Shown in pieces: positions 54,501 through 64,000 of a DNA stretch of 64,000 nucleotides (position 1 is its first letter; the number at the start of each line of letters is the position of its first letter). The notes under the pieces are model-generated. The model made no database searches and was not told where the DNA came from. It was given only the letters and a program-made list of their open reading frames with translations. Source of the DNA: Thunnus maccoyii. Its lineage: Eukaryota > Chordata > Actinopteri > Scombriformes > Scombridae. The stretch covers positions 15,754,725-15,818,724 of the forward strand of contig NC_056553.1 of NCBI RefSeq assembly GCF_910596095.1. Reading direction: 5' to 3'. The position numbers and the translations under genes are program-made.

Positions 54501-57500
54501 TGACAGCAGTGATCATAATTCCTTTCCCTTGGTGAAAAAAATTTGGATACATCAATACATGAATCAGGTAATTCTGTAAGTAAAGATATTAAAAAGGGAA
54601 TGAGTGGAGAGAAACCTCTCCCGAAGCTAGAAATGAGAAAAGATGACTAAACAGACATGTCATCAGGATATGTAGCCTGGAGGGACACATTTTTACAAAG
54701 AACAGGAAAGATCAGGACAGCTATGACTTTTTTTAATCTATTCTCATTTCTGATAATTCATTTACTGACTTGCAATCTACAGCTAGAATGTGTCTCCAAG
54801 GTAAAAAAGTCATTACAATAATGTGGCATTTTTGTTCCTTTTGGTCACGATATCAGCCAAGTTATATCATCATACGCATATGTATGGTGCTGTTTGTATG
54901 AATTTTGCCTGTTGAAGGTCTGAGGACTGAAACATTGCTCATAAAGTGAGTACAATTGATGGACAGAGTGCAGATTTTTCCTTTCCAATTCTGTTGCTTT
55001 TCAATTCACCTTTCTTAGTAATACTTACATTGAGTCTAATCTAATATTTATATCTACAATATTTGATTTATTTTTAGCCATGCTAGCGACATGGGATGTC
55101 AATGTCAGTCTGCTGGTCAGTCAGTCCACTACTTTGATCCAGACTGAAACATCTACTACAACTGGATGAATTGCCATGACATTTGGTACAGATATGTATG
55201 GTGCCCACAGGATGACTGTGGTGATCCCTGACTTCTCCTCTAGTGCCATCATCAGATACTTCATAATACTTTTATTTATGACTAAATACTTTATTATTGA
55301 TATTCCCATCAGCCTCAGCTGTACCTTGTTTTTATTGCTATTAAGAAATGTTAGATAGTTAGATTGTGACCATGGTTAACATTATACGTGCTTAACATCA
55401 GCCTGTTAGTATTGTCATTGTGAATATGTTAGCATGCTGATGTTAGCTTTTAGCTCAAGGCCTTGCTGTGCTAAAGTTTCTTTTTAATCTACTAATTTTT
55501 GCTCTTGTCCTCTGCTCTTGCAAGTTTACCTATAAGGTAGCAGGTGTCAGGAAGTAAGCAAAACAGGGCCAATACCAATTTTGGCCAGTAAGTTAGATAA
55601 AAAGATAAAGAGGAGAGCTGGGAAACAACTGTACCAGGTGACAGCTAGGGGGAGGGGGAGAGAAAACAGCAGCATTATACATTTTTCCATTTGACTCATC
55701 CTATAGCGTTCCTATTGTGTCAAGTAGTCAAGCTGTCAATTACATGTGAGAAATGAGACAGGTGTTCCAATGAAGAGACTCCTAGACAGTGTCGGCACTA
55801 GTGTGCACTTCCCCTAAGCCTATTTACAAGACATTACAGTGTAAGTGGCACTAATTAAAGTTCCATCAAGACTGACTGATCATGCAATTAAGCAATATGT
55901 AGAGGTGTAAATATACTAGGAGGGAGATACACACACACCAAAGCACTTAACATAATCAGTCTTGCACATTTTAGGGAATGGCTAACGAGAAACAAACCAC
56001 CAGCCTTCATCAAATTGTCAGTATGTGTCTGGCATACTTGCTGTCCACAACATGTATGCATGCGTCTGAAGTTGCAGATGATATTCATACACCACAAAGA
56101 TAATAATATATAGTACATACACACCCTGCGGGATGGAGATTTGCCCTTTAACTGTCAGATAGTCGGCATCAAAGGTCACATGCAGCTGTAGTAGATTGTA
56201 CCGAGTGTGGACTTGACATTTCACTGAATACTTAACAAAGCTATTACATCATTACCTGACCTGTTATGAATCCCAGACCCATTAATCATATGGCAATTTA
56301 AACAATATCCACAAGAAGAATAACACAGCAAACCCCAAGAGACTACTGAAGCCCTTTTATGAGCTCCAAACACTGTACAACAACAGTATGTGGGTGTGCA
56401 TGTCATAGTTTCATTGGTTAGCCTGTATTAAGAACAAACACAAAATAAGGTAGGGAGAAAAAGAAGATAGGGAGGAGTAAATCTACCATTCTGAGTGAAT
56501 ATATGTATATATTTTTTTAAATAATAAATATTATATTGAAACCGCCAAGATAACAACTGTACAGTTACAGTTCAGATAATCTTGTAACTGAAGTAGCAGT
56601 ATCTTAATGACTTTAACAACAGTTTTAACTGAAATTCTAAGAAACATGAATACATGTTCTCTTGAAACCACTCTCTATAACCTCAAATTGCAACTAAAAA
56701 TTTGATGGTGACAATGGCTGTATGTGACCCAATTTTATGAATCACCTTTGACAACTTCAGTGTCAGGGGTTAGTGGTATTACTCCCTCTGCTCGTAACCA
56801 CAGCCTTCAGGGGTCAGCCATAATGAGGACACACAGATGATAAAAATGGAGCAGTGGTAAAAGGAGTGATGCGTGCGTGCAAGCGTGTGTGAGTGAGAAA
56901 CAGAGCCTTGTAAGAATGAAACTCACCACCTGAGGAAGACACCAGTAGTGCAATTAAAAGCTTAGAGTAGTCTTCCCTTGAATTGTGAATACCTGCTGTA
57001 TTTACACCAGACACTAAGAGCTCATTCTCCTGTGTTGAAACACTAAATGACAAATGACTAAGGTAGAAATAATTATCATCAACAGGTATACACACAAACA
57101 CACACACACACACACACACACATACATACATACACAGAGACAGCTCAGCATGTCTGTTGTGAAGTCAGTGCTACGAAAGGCCAGCTATTAAAGGATATAG
57201 TGGTTTAGACTGACTGAGCAACAAACAGGCTTATGGTATATGGCCTGTTCTGCTCAGTGAATCAAGCTGCTCAGCAACATGTCACATCGCATTTGGGCAA
57301 GGAGTGTGCAGTGGCATAGTGACCCTGTGGTGAAGGACACACACAAAAGCAGGCACGTGCATATACGTTTGCATGCACACAGAAGCAAACAGTAATCAAA
57401 ATGTTGTGTTCGCAGAGTTTTGTAGACACGCACTGGAACAAAACCACAAGCTGCTTCCATAAGGTCCTCTATCTGTCACTGCCTCAGGGTGCCAGGATGT

Positions 57501-57659
57501 GAAGCTCCAGCTTTTCTGTTTTCCTCACCCATAACCATCACACATATTAGCTGTAGGTCACTCCTGCAGATATTTATAGTATCCTCCTTTTATGCTATCC
57601 ACAGAACCAGACGCAGCTACTCTGAGTCAGGCGGAGAGACAGGATTCAGCAAAGAAAGG

Positions 57660-57693
<34 letters not shown>

Positions 57694-60600
57694 CAGGGAA
57701 TGAAAGTGAGCCACATAGACAAGATGACACAAAAAGGCGCCCAGACAAAAATAGTGAATAAACCTGCAGGATGGGTAGAGTTTAATGGAGATGCAGAGAG
57801 AAAGGAGTGACACTTAAGGGGAAAAAGTAAATCCTAAGTAAGCCTAAAATGAAAAGGGAAGGAAAGACTTGGGTCACTTACGTAGCACTTTATAACAACA
57901 GAGTAAACTGTTACAAACATTTTTACTTTCCCAAGGTCTGTGATAAAATAATAAAAAGCAATGTGGGACTCAACACAATTATATTCTTTCCTTTAAAAAG
58001 ACAAGCGCAGGTGACTTGCAACAGCAGGTTATGAGCCGCTGGCTATGATTACACAGTGGGTGCCTTAAACTGCGACAAAGCAGCTCTCCAGACAAAGACA
58101 AATCTACTCGAAAACCTACACCAGAACTCATTCTAACACGTTTCTATTCCAACAGTGAACCCAGACATCTAAGGATTTACAAAAAGAGCTGACAGACAAG
58201 CCAGGACTATAGCCCCTTCTTACAAATTCATATAATATGTGAAGGAGAGATGCATGGATCGGTCCGATACTGACTCAAATAGCTGGATCAGGTATCAGGG
58301 ACAACGGGCCGAACTGGTATCAGATACCATTGTTTTAATAAATAGCAATTCAGTAAATATATATCTGTGTATTTATTTGTTACATTTTGTTTTACAAAAT
58401 TAGGAAAGCAATGTTTAAGTCAAGCCTGATTTTGCCATACACATAAAAGACTGATCCCAGTCTCACACATTGAGGCATACAGCTTATTAATGAAAACTGG
58501 TATCAGATGGGTACTCTGTATCGGCAAATTCCTAAAGCCCAGGTATCAGTATCGGTATCAGTATCAGCACTGAAAAAGTCGGATCAGTGCATCCCTAATA
58601 TGAAAGTGAGGCAGTAAGTGAGACTGTGATCCATTTCCCGCTGCAGAAACAAAACACCTAACGCAAGGTGTTTGGCACCTTTAAACATTTTTAGAATTAG
58701 TTTGTCAAAGGTAACTGGGAAGATTGTGTCTTGGCATAAGAGCCATTGTAATTTTCAGTATTTCTGACTATGCTGTAAGGACCTCAAATTCATGCCAATA
58801 AATCCTACAATAATAAGTGTTGTTCTTAAGCGAGTTAACAATACTAACATAAACATGGTTAGAAGAAGTAACTACAGCCTGTGAGTCAGTGTTCACAGAG
58901 ATAGGCCATTAATTCATCCTTACAATGTTTTGTTTTGTTTGTTTTGTTTTTAGTGTTATTTACTTTGAGGCTAAAACATGACAAGAGTGTTCATGTATTA
59001 CAGAGCCAAGATTTAGGGCTTTTTTGTTTTTACATGTATTTGACTGCCGCTACATTGGTGAAGCATATACAGTATATTATAGGCTACAACTACTAACAAA
59101 TTGGTCACCTTGTTGGCATATCCTACAGGCTATATTTATGCTTAGTCTCTATTCTGTTCATGTCAGCATGAGTGAAATGAGCAGAAGCAGGGTGTCCTGG
59201 CTGCATAGCTATGTAAGATGCATAATATGTCATCTCAATGTCCCTGGTTTGATTCAGGTTTGTGACCTTGAAATATGTCATCCTCCTCTCTCTTCCCACG
59301 TTGTCACTTACTTTTACCTATTTACAGTGAAATGCATTACAGAAAGTAATCTTATGACCAAACAGCAGTGGTATGACTTATCTGTTTCAAACCTAGTCTC
59401 TCTATTTAGTTTGCATGTGTCAAAAATGCAATGAATTATGATTACCATAATTCACTGCAATGCTTTCAGTGCTTGATGACATTTGTTTTTGCAAAATGAT
59501 ATTATGAGAAATGCCAGGTTTAAACACAAGCACAGTGCACCTCAGCACTCAAAAATATCTTCAAACAAAATTTTGCATTCTTGTCCACGTCTAATGTTCA
59601 GTGGGGTGTTTAGCATGACAGAATGGATATTTCTCTCACACAGGTATTGAGTTAAGCAGAAGGTTAGTTTCACAAGCATAGAATAAATAGGGGAAAGGCA
59701 TACATTTACAGAATTCACACAGCCATATTTATGACTTGAGGCAGCTCAATCATAATTTGTAAACTCAGTGCAGCAGAAAATACTGACAAAACCAATTCTT
59801 TATTTGTAATGTCATGCAGACTTAAAACCTGGAGATGTTTTTGTAATGATGAGTTTGAAATTGACCTTGTAGAATCTTGTTTGTTTGAACTTTTACACTC
59901 ACTAAGCTCCAAGGGTTACAACAGAGATTTCCACTGAAAAAACTTTTTAGCTTTGGCCTCAATCCATTTCTGTAAAACAATAAGCTGTGTAGCCTATTTA
60001 GAGTCCGAGCAATGCAAGTCAAATATCAAAGTATTAGGATTAAAGTAAAATTGGGGCTACTTGTCAAAGAGGGTTATTTTCAGCAAGCTGCCACATATCT
60101 TTTCCTCACATTGAAATTTCAAAACACATATCCCTGGCTTTTCTCAGCTATTACGCAAGAATAATTCTGATGACATACACTGAATTTCCTGGGCCATATA
60201 AACATTTCTCATCTTATTTATATGCTTCTTGGTAATCCAGTTATCCTTTTCACATGGCGTGTTTCACTGGCCAAATGGAGAGGTAGTTTCTATGACTCAT
60301 CTGTTTGGTCAACAGTAACTAACTGACCGGTCTCTGCAGTTTCAGTGGTTTCTTTCTTTTGCTCTCATAGCAATAACACTGTAAGAGTCTGGTTTTCAGG
60401 AAAAGCCAAAGTGTATGGGTTTGACAGATAGGCCACAGTGGATATGGGAGGTGGGGGGTTACATATTGCAGAATGTGAGTGTGCATGTGTTTGCATGTTG
60501 CTGCTGCAGTCTGGTTGCATTCTCAAGCCTCCCCCTCAGTTCATTCCTTCATAGTGTTGTGTTATCTGTGACCCCTTTACACCAGCTTTCAGGTTAAGAT

Positions 60601-63281
60601 TCCTCTCCAAATTGCAACCTTCACATCCTCAGGTAGTAACTCAGAAGCTCAATCTGGTAACCCGGCATGGAAAGTCATTTTTATGTTGCCAACAGTATAA
60701 GAAACAGAGTACCTTATCAAGTGATGAGAAAAGCAGCAGTGGAGGTAGCCTAAGGCATAAAAAGGAAATGTGCTGGCGGCAGCCCTGTTCTGTGTTATGA
60801 AAGCCAAGTGAACAGTTTGAACATGTATTCTCCAAACTTGTGTAGGTCTTTATGCTTGAGAGACAGCGGCACATTACACAGTTCTACGGCATCTGAATGA
60901 AACTGAGAAGTTTATGATATGAGCCTAAATTATTCATTCACTCTACTGGACAGACAGATGATCTAAATGATTCCAATCCAAAAATAAAACGCTGTCAGAT
61001 TCTTAACAGAGACTATATAACTGCAGTATATAGCTATACTATTATAGGGAGGTATACTGTGTGCTTGCTCGGATGACAGTCTTGTTTATATATGTCTTAA
61101 GTGATATCTGATAACAAAATCTGTTAGTAAACAGACAGTGTATCTACATTCATTTTTCTCAGGCATTTCAAGTGACATTCAAAAAGGTGAATGATTAATT
61201 AGTAAAGCATAGTTACATGGAAGTAAACCTCTTGTGCACCTTCTTTAGCCCATCAGGCCTAACACCACAAACAGGTGACTGTAACCCATCTACGGACTAC
61301 AGCTTAAATACAGAATAACAGCTTTGGATCTTTAGCTGTCTTGGCCTCACACACATCAGGCTATCTAGACGCCACATAATCCACACTAAACTGCCACCCT
61401 TAACACCAGGCCAAAAATCAAATGCTACTGTCTAAATTGAGAGAGATAACATGTTTTGTAATGACCCTATCATCATTGTGCCCTCAGTGCTGTGCGTTTG
61501 TCACGCAGATACCATCAAAAATCTCAGGATTCCTCAAACCAATACGCAGATATTGCATTAGATAGTTGCAACACTGTTAAAATAAAAAATAAAAAAAAGA
61601 GCTGTGGATATGAGTATAACAGTATGAGTTTTCAAAGCAGCATGAAAAAACAAACACAGCTCAAGTAAGGTCAAATCATCTGAGCACAAATTGCTGGTGC
61701 AATTGAACTGCTATATACTGCCAAAAAACTGCAATCTTGTTAAATACGTCAAAGGAAACACTCTTTGACATAATGAGAAGATATGTCAAACTGCATCAAC
61801 AAAGAGAAGCAGTGGTCAAAAATTGAAACGGACCAAAAAGAATGCCAGACATAATACATAGGAAGTTGGAAACATCATAAATTGGCATACAGTCTTCATG
61901 TGAACCACTTTTGTGATGTTTACAGTGGCCTTTTGGTTATAAAGTTTCACAAAGTGTTTTTTCTATGTCAATGCCCTGTACTTACCAATAATTAGGCTCT
62001 TGTAGAGAAATGCCCTAATGGTTTTTCCTACTGAGATGAGGAATTCTGAATTAATTTGCTAAAGCAGCCAATGTTGGCTCCACTTTTTTGTGCTACTTTT
62101 TCATCACTGCCACATACAAAAAAAACCCAGCAGGACAACCACAGGCAAACCTGAATAAAGAGCAAGAGACCAGAGAAGCACTCTGCATCAAAAGGCCAAA
62201 ATATGTTTGTTTTTTATATAAACTGTACTATCTTCCTCATTGACACTGTTCGCTGCCACATGGTAATAATTTCTTACTGGATGAATAAGTATAATGAATT
62301 AGAGTGCTGCTGCTCACTTACTGCTCGGCTCTCTTGTTTACATTTTGGAAAGCAGTTCTCCTAAATCTAAAACACCAGATAAAAACGTTCAGTAAACAGG
62401 CAGGCTTTAGTGCAATAACCATGTTGTGTTTATAAGAAACAAGCTGAGTAAAGGATGAAGGAGAGGCAATTCATATAAAGATTGGAAGAATGAAGGAACT
62501 GAAAGAAATGTGGATTATATGCATAAGTCTGCTGACTGAGCACCATCTCTCTGTGTGTTATAATAATGTGTGTAAAACATTAGTAAAGGGTTTAAAACTT
62601 GGGATTTGGTGCCAGAAATATTTGTATGTTCTCTGCTGGCCAAGTTTGCTTTCTCTCCAACATATGAGTGTTGACCCAGTGCAAATATTCAGCAAAGGAA
62701 GAGAAAGAGAGAGCGGAGAGCAGAGATAAGCTGTCTTGCATGGGAAGATCTGCTCTCTCATGACATAGAGCCCTAGGAGCTTATCCTACATGTGCATAAC
62801 AGGAAGCCAAAGAGGGGTTAGCTGCTCAAAACACACACTTAACACACACATACACACACGGTTACTTTAGTGCATACATGAAATCCATGCAATAGTAATA
62901 TCATGTAAATTGTTACTGTACAAACTAAGCTCACTAAAGCACATACAGCTAATGATTTGTTGTTGGACACCAGCACACTTGCAGCCTGTAACACATTCAC
63001 GTTGACAGCACTATAGCCGACCGCTGCACAACTGTCATCTCGGTTTTTGTCAATCAACTGCAATAACACACAGGTTGATATCTGACAGCAAGTCAGGCTT
63101 AATGTGTCACATCATAAGGACATTAGACGGTCTGACTCACCGAATGGTTGACTCCCCACATAACCACGCTGAGCAGAGGGTCGCTGGCACGGAAGAGCTT
63201 CACTTTCTGAGCAACGAAGTGTTTTTTCTTGGTCTTCGTTTTGCTCGCAATAGATGCGGCAATACTGCTCGCTGAAGCCAT
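37693..63281 (-). CDS. pip4k2a: Phosphatidylinositol-5-phosphate 4-kinase type 2 alpha
   Basis: Ten exons on the minus strand: 63141-63281, 49881-49978, 49662-49758, 47810-47962, 46350-46496, 46218-46256, 38653-38766, 38134-38374, 37882-37985 and 37693-37773. They encode 404 aa (human 406). The enzyme phosphorylates PI5P to PI(4,5)P2 on cytosolic and internal membrane surfaces. Visible landmarks are the basic KTKTKKKHF near the N-terminus, the SGARF loop at 129-133, the ATP-binding Lys144 in YVIKTI, DLKGS, catalytic Asp272 in [11 protein letters not shown], an acidic insert at about 285-305, and the Mg-binding Asp357 in AVIDIL, followed by the [14 protein letters not shown] activation loop. 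Start [10 protein letters not shown] aligns with the family N-terminus. The last 26 codons lie in one exon ending in TAG. Intron 1 is 13 kb. A possible extra exon is listed separately. Confidence 0.97.
38767..42362 (-). other. pip4k2a intron, distal part (between the candidate cassette exon and exon 7)
   Basis: AT-rich, with an (AT)n run at 39418-39445, a short (GCA)n at about 40094-40108 and an (AAAT)n run at 41514-41553. No coding exon was recognised. Confidence 0.55.
41514..41553. repeat. (AAAT)n tetranucleotide microsatellite
   Basis: Ten near-perfect AAAT/ATAA units in a pip4k2a intron. Confidence 0.95.
42363..42470 (-). CDS. pip4k2a: Candidate 36-codon in-frame cassette exon of pip4k2a
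   Basis: On the minus strand, CCCCCTTTTCTAG|CAGCCGCCC (acceptor) and GAAACAC|GTAAGA (donor) bound exactly 108 bp with no stop. Both flanking exons (46218-46256 and 38653-38766) are phase 0, so inclusion would insert 36 residues between EASDKEK and AKELPT without changing frame. The peptide begins [15 protein letters not shown] and ends [18 protein letters not shown] very long pyrimidine tract precedes the acceptor. CpG dinucleotides are kept in the exon, unlike its surroundings. The PIP4K2 isoforms I know lack this segment. It could be a minor or tissue-specific exon, or a chance decoy; there is no transcript evidence here. Confidence 0.45.
42471..46217 (-). other. pip4k2a intron, proximal part (between exon 6 and the candidate cassette exon)
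   Basis: A purine-rich plus-strand tract (42475-42556) adjoins the candidate exon. Further on are poly-A at 44734-44754 and (CA)n at 45115-45138. No other exon-like segments with paired splice sites and open frame were recognised. Confidence 0.5.
46810..47470. mobile_element. Long foldback (palindromic) MITE-like element
   Basis: The two halves are inverted copies. The left end TTAGAGGACAAGTTCACAAT matches the reverse complement of the right end, TTAAAGGACCAGTTCACAAT, and matching continues through TACAGTCTTTTTAGT near the centre (about 47140). Arms are about 310 bp with a small loop. TTA(A) at both ends suggests a TA or TTAA target duplication. It lies in the pip4k2a intron between exons 4 and 5, has no coding capacity, and resembles a repeat common in percomorph fish. 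Confidence 0.85.
47963..49661 (-). other. pip4k2a intron 3
   Basis: 1.7 kb of AT-rich intron. No repeat family or extra exon was recognised. Confidence 0.5.
50851..50874 (+). promoter_or_regulatory. TATA-like box followed by YY1-type motif inside pip4k2a intron 1
   Basis: TATAAATA (50851-50858) is followed six bases later by AAGATGGCGGC (50864-50874), then TTGCAG|GTGAGA, which resembles a splice donor. All are on the plus strand, antisense to pip4k2a. It could be a cryptic or retroelement-derived promoter, or coincidence. Confidence 0.25.
51466..51508. repeat. (TG)n microsatellite
   Basis: TG dinucleotide run with minor interruptions in pip4k2a intron 1. Confidence 0.9.
53368..54017. mobile_element. 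Non-autonomous DNA element with TTAA ends, about 650 bp
   Basis: The left end TTAAAGACCCTGT and the reverse complement of the right end, TTAAAGTCCCAGT, agree at 11 of 13 positions. Both are bounded by TTAA, as in piggyBac-type insertions. The 98-codon minus-strand frame inside (53562-53858) is not recognisable as a transposase. It lies in pip4k2a intron 1. Confidence 0.6.
55080..55480. mobile_element. Dispersed fish repeat, unclassified family
   Basis: The phrases GGATGAATTGCCATGACATT, CCCATCAGCCTCAGCTGTAC and TTAGCATGCTGATGTTAGC together are the signature of a very abundant repeat I recognise from percomorph genomic DNA. The copy is diverged and I see no coding frame. Boundaries are approximate and I cannot name the family with confidence. 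Confidence 0.65.
57099..57135. repeat. (CA)n-(CATA)n microsatellite
   Basis: CA run followed by CATA units in pip4k2a intron 1. Confidence 0.9.
57661..57691. repeat. (GA)n microsatellite
   Basis: Fifteen consecutive GA units in pip4k2a intron 1. Confidence 0.95.
58243..58596. mobile_element. hAT-like MITE, about 350 bp
   Basis: The right end in reverse complement reads AGGGATGCACTGATCCGAC, and the left end reads GGAGAGATGCATGGATCGG, forming diverged inverted termini of the type found in hAT elements of fish. Inside both ends are repeats of GATACTGATAC / GTATCAGTATC. The flanks share AATATG, compatible with a decayed 8-bp target duplication. It is non-coding. Confidence 0.75.
58597..63140 (-). 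other. 5'-proximal part of pip4k2a intron 1
   Basis: 4.5 kb of AT-rich intron sequence. The longest frame (59024-59434, plus strand) is low-information and unsupported. No exon, RNA gene or further transposon was recognised. Confidence 0.5.
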
Positions 63282-64000
63282 CTTTAAGTAAACTGGGTGG
63301 TTATTGCAGTCTGTGCGATAATCTTGACAAGAGTGTTTTCCCTTGAAGCTGGCACAATGGCCACAAGCTCACGACTCAGTTGACACCAATACTATTCATT
63401 TAGCCAGCTTGCAAGTCAAAGTGCCCCTATTATTATTTTCTTCATCCAACGTCCCACACAGCTTGACTGACGCGATGGCCCTCCCTCGACAATGACAAAT
63501 ATAAGGAAAATACGATGTGTTTAAAGCTAATACTGCTGCTCTCCTTCGCCTAACAGTCCGCCACTTCCCTCAGCCCACATCATAAGCCACCTCTCTTCCT
63601 TCCTTGACTCGTCTGGAGCTCCCCTGCGATGTGAAGTCTCACTGAGCTGGCGTTAGCATACCGTTAGCTAAAGAGCCAGCTTGCTAGCTAGCAAGCAAAC
63701 ATCAACGATATCTTTTCTTTTGTAAAAAATAAAAATAGTAGTAATAGTAAACGCAGTAAAACAGCAAAAGTGGGAAACAACGCGACGAATGAAAACCAAA
63801 ATGTCACACAGCTTCTCACAACTAATTATTAAAATGACACATTAGTGGTGCTGAATGGCTAACTAACCGCTCGACTACCAGCTAACGCCAGTCCGACCTT
63901 CGCAGCTAACTGACGGCACAAAGCAGCGCCGGGCTCCGGTCACCTGCTAGCCACTGTTAGCTTGCGAGCTAACTGACTGTTAACACCAGCGAGCGGCTCA
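63282..64000 (-). promoter_or_regulatory. pip4k2a: pip4k2a 5' UTR and promoter region
   Basis: Composition becomes more CpG-rich towards the window edge. The start codon sits in AAGATGGCTTC on the minus strand, a partial YY1-type context. Several GCTAGC and GCTAAC motifs cluster at 63650-63700 and 63860-63975. No TATA box was seen, so the transcription start is unknown and may lie beyond the window. Confidence 0.45.

Overview
The window is teleost fish nuclear DNA, probably percomorph-like. Introns are spliced with GT-AG ends, base composition is AT-rich with CpG-rich promoters, CA/TG microsatellites are frequent, and several repeats resemble non-autonomous elements common in spiny-rayed fish. 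There is no sign of bacterial, organellar or viral sequence. The species cannot be named from the sequence alone.

Four protein-coding genes were rebuilt exon by exon from splice sites and conserved protein sequence, all in the order known from human 10p12: commd3 (+, 8 coding exons, 193 aa), bmi1 (+, one non-coding leader exon plus 9 coding exons, 332 aa), spag6 (+, 11 exons, 507 aa) and pip4k2a (-, 10 exons, 404 aa, spread over 25.6 kb). All four reading frames close without frameshift or internal stop. spag6 and pip4k2a converge tail to tail.

Layout: 1-6.6 kb is intergenic, with two AT-rich blocks that look like regulatory DNA and some repeat fragments. 6.6-11.2 kb is commd3. 11.2-12.3 kb is a short spacer with a local duplication that abuts the bmi1 promoter. 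12.3-22.6 kb is bmi1, whose leader carries two short upstream ORFs and a YY1-type motif. 22.6-24.9 kb is a spacer ending in a spag6 promoter with a perfect palindromic RFX X-box. 24.9-30.7 kb is spag6. 30.7-33 kb or beyond is intergenic, followed by a long pip4k2a 3' UTR (lower limit uncertain). 37.7-63.3 kb is the pip4k2a coding region, with repeat-filled introns and a CpG-rich 5' end at the right edge.

The genes do not form one pathway. commd3 encodes a Commander-complex subunit, bmi1 the PRC1 RING/PCGF4 subunit, spag6 an axonemal central-apparatus armadillo protein, and pip4k2a a phosphatidylinositol-5-phosphate 4-kinase. Their shared order is ancestral vertebrate synteny.

The most unusual observation is a candidate unannotated 108-bp (36-codon) in-frame cassette exon in pip4k2a at 42363-42470, with strong splice signals and matching phase. 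No wholly new biological system was found.
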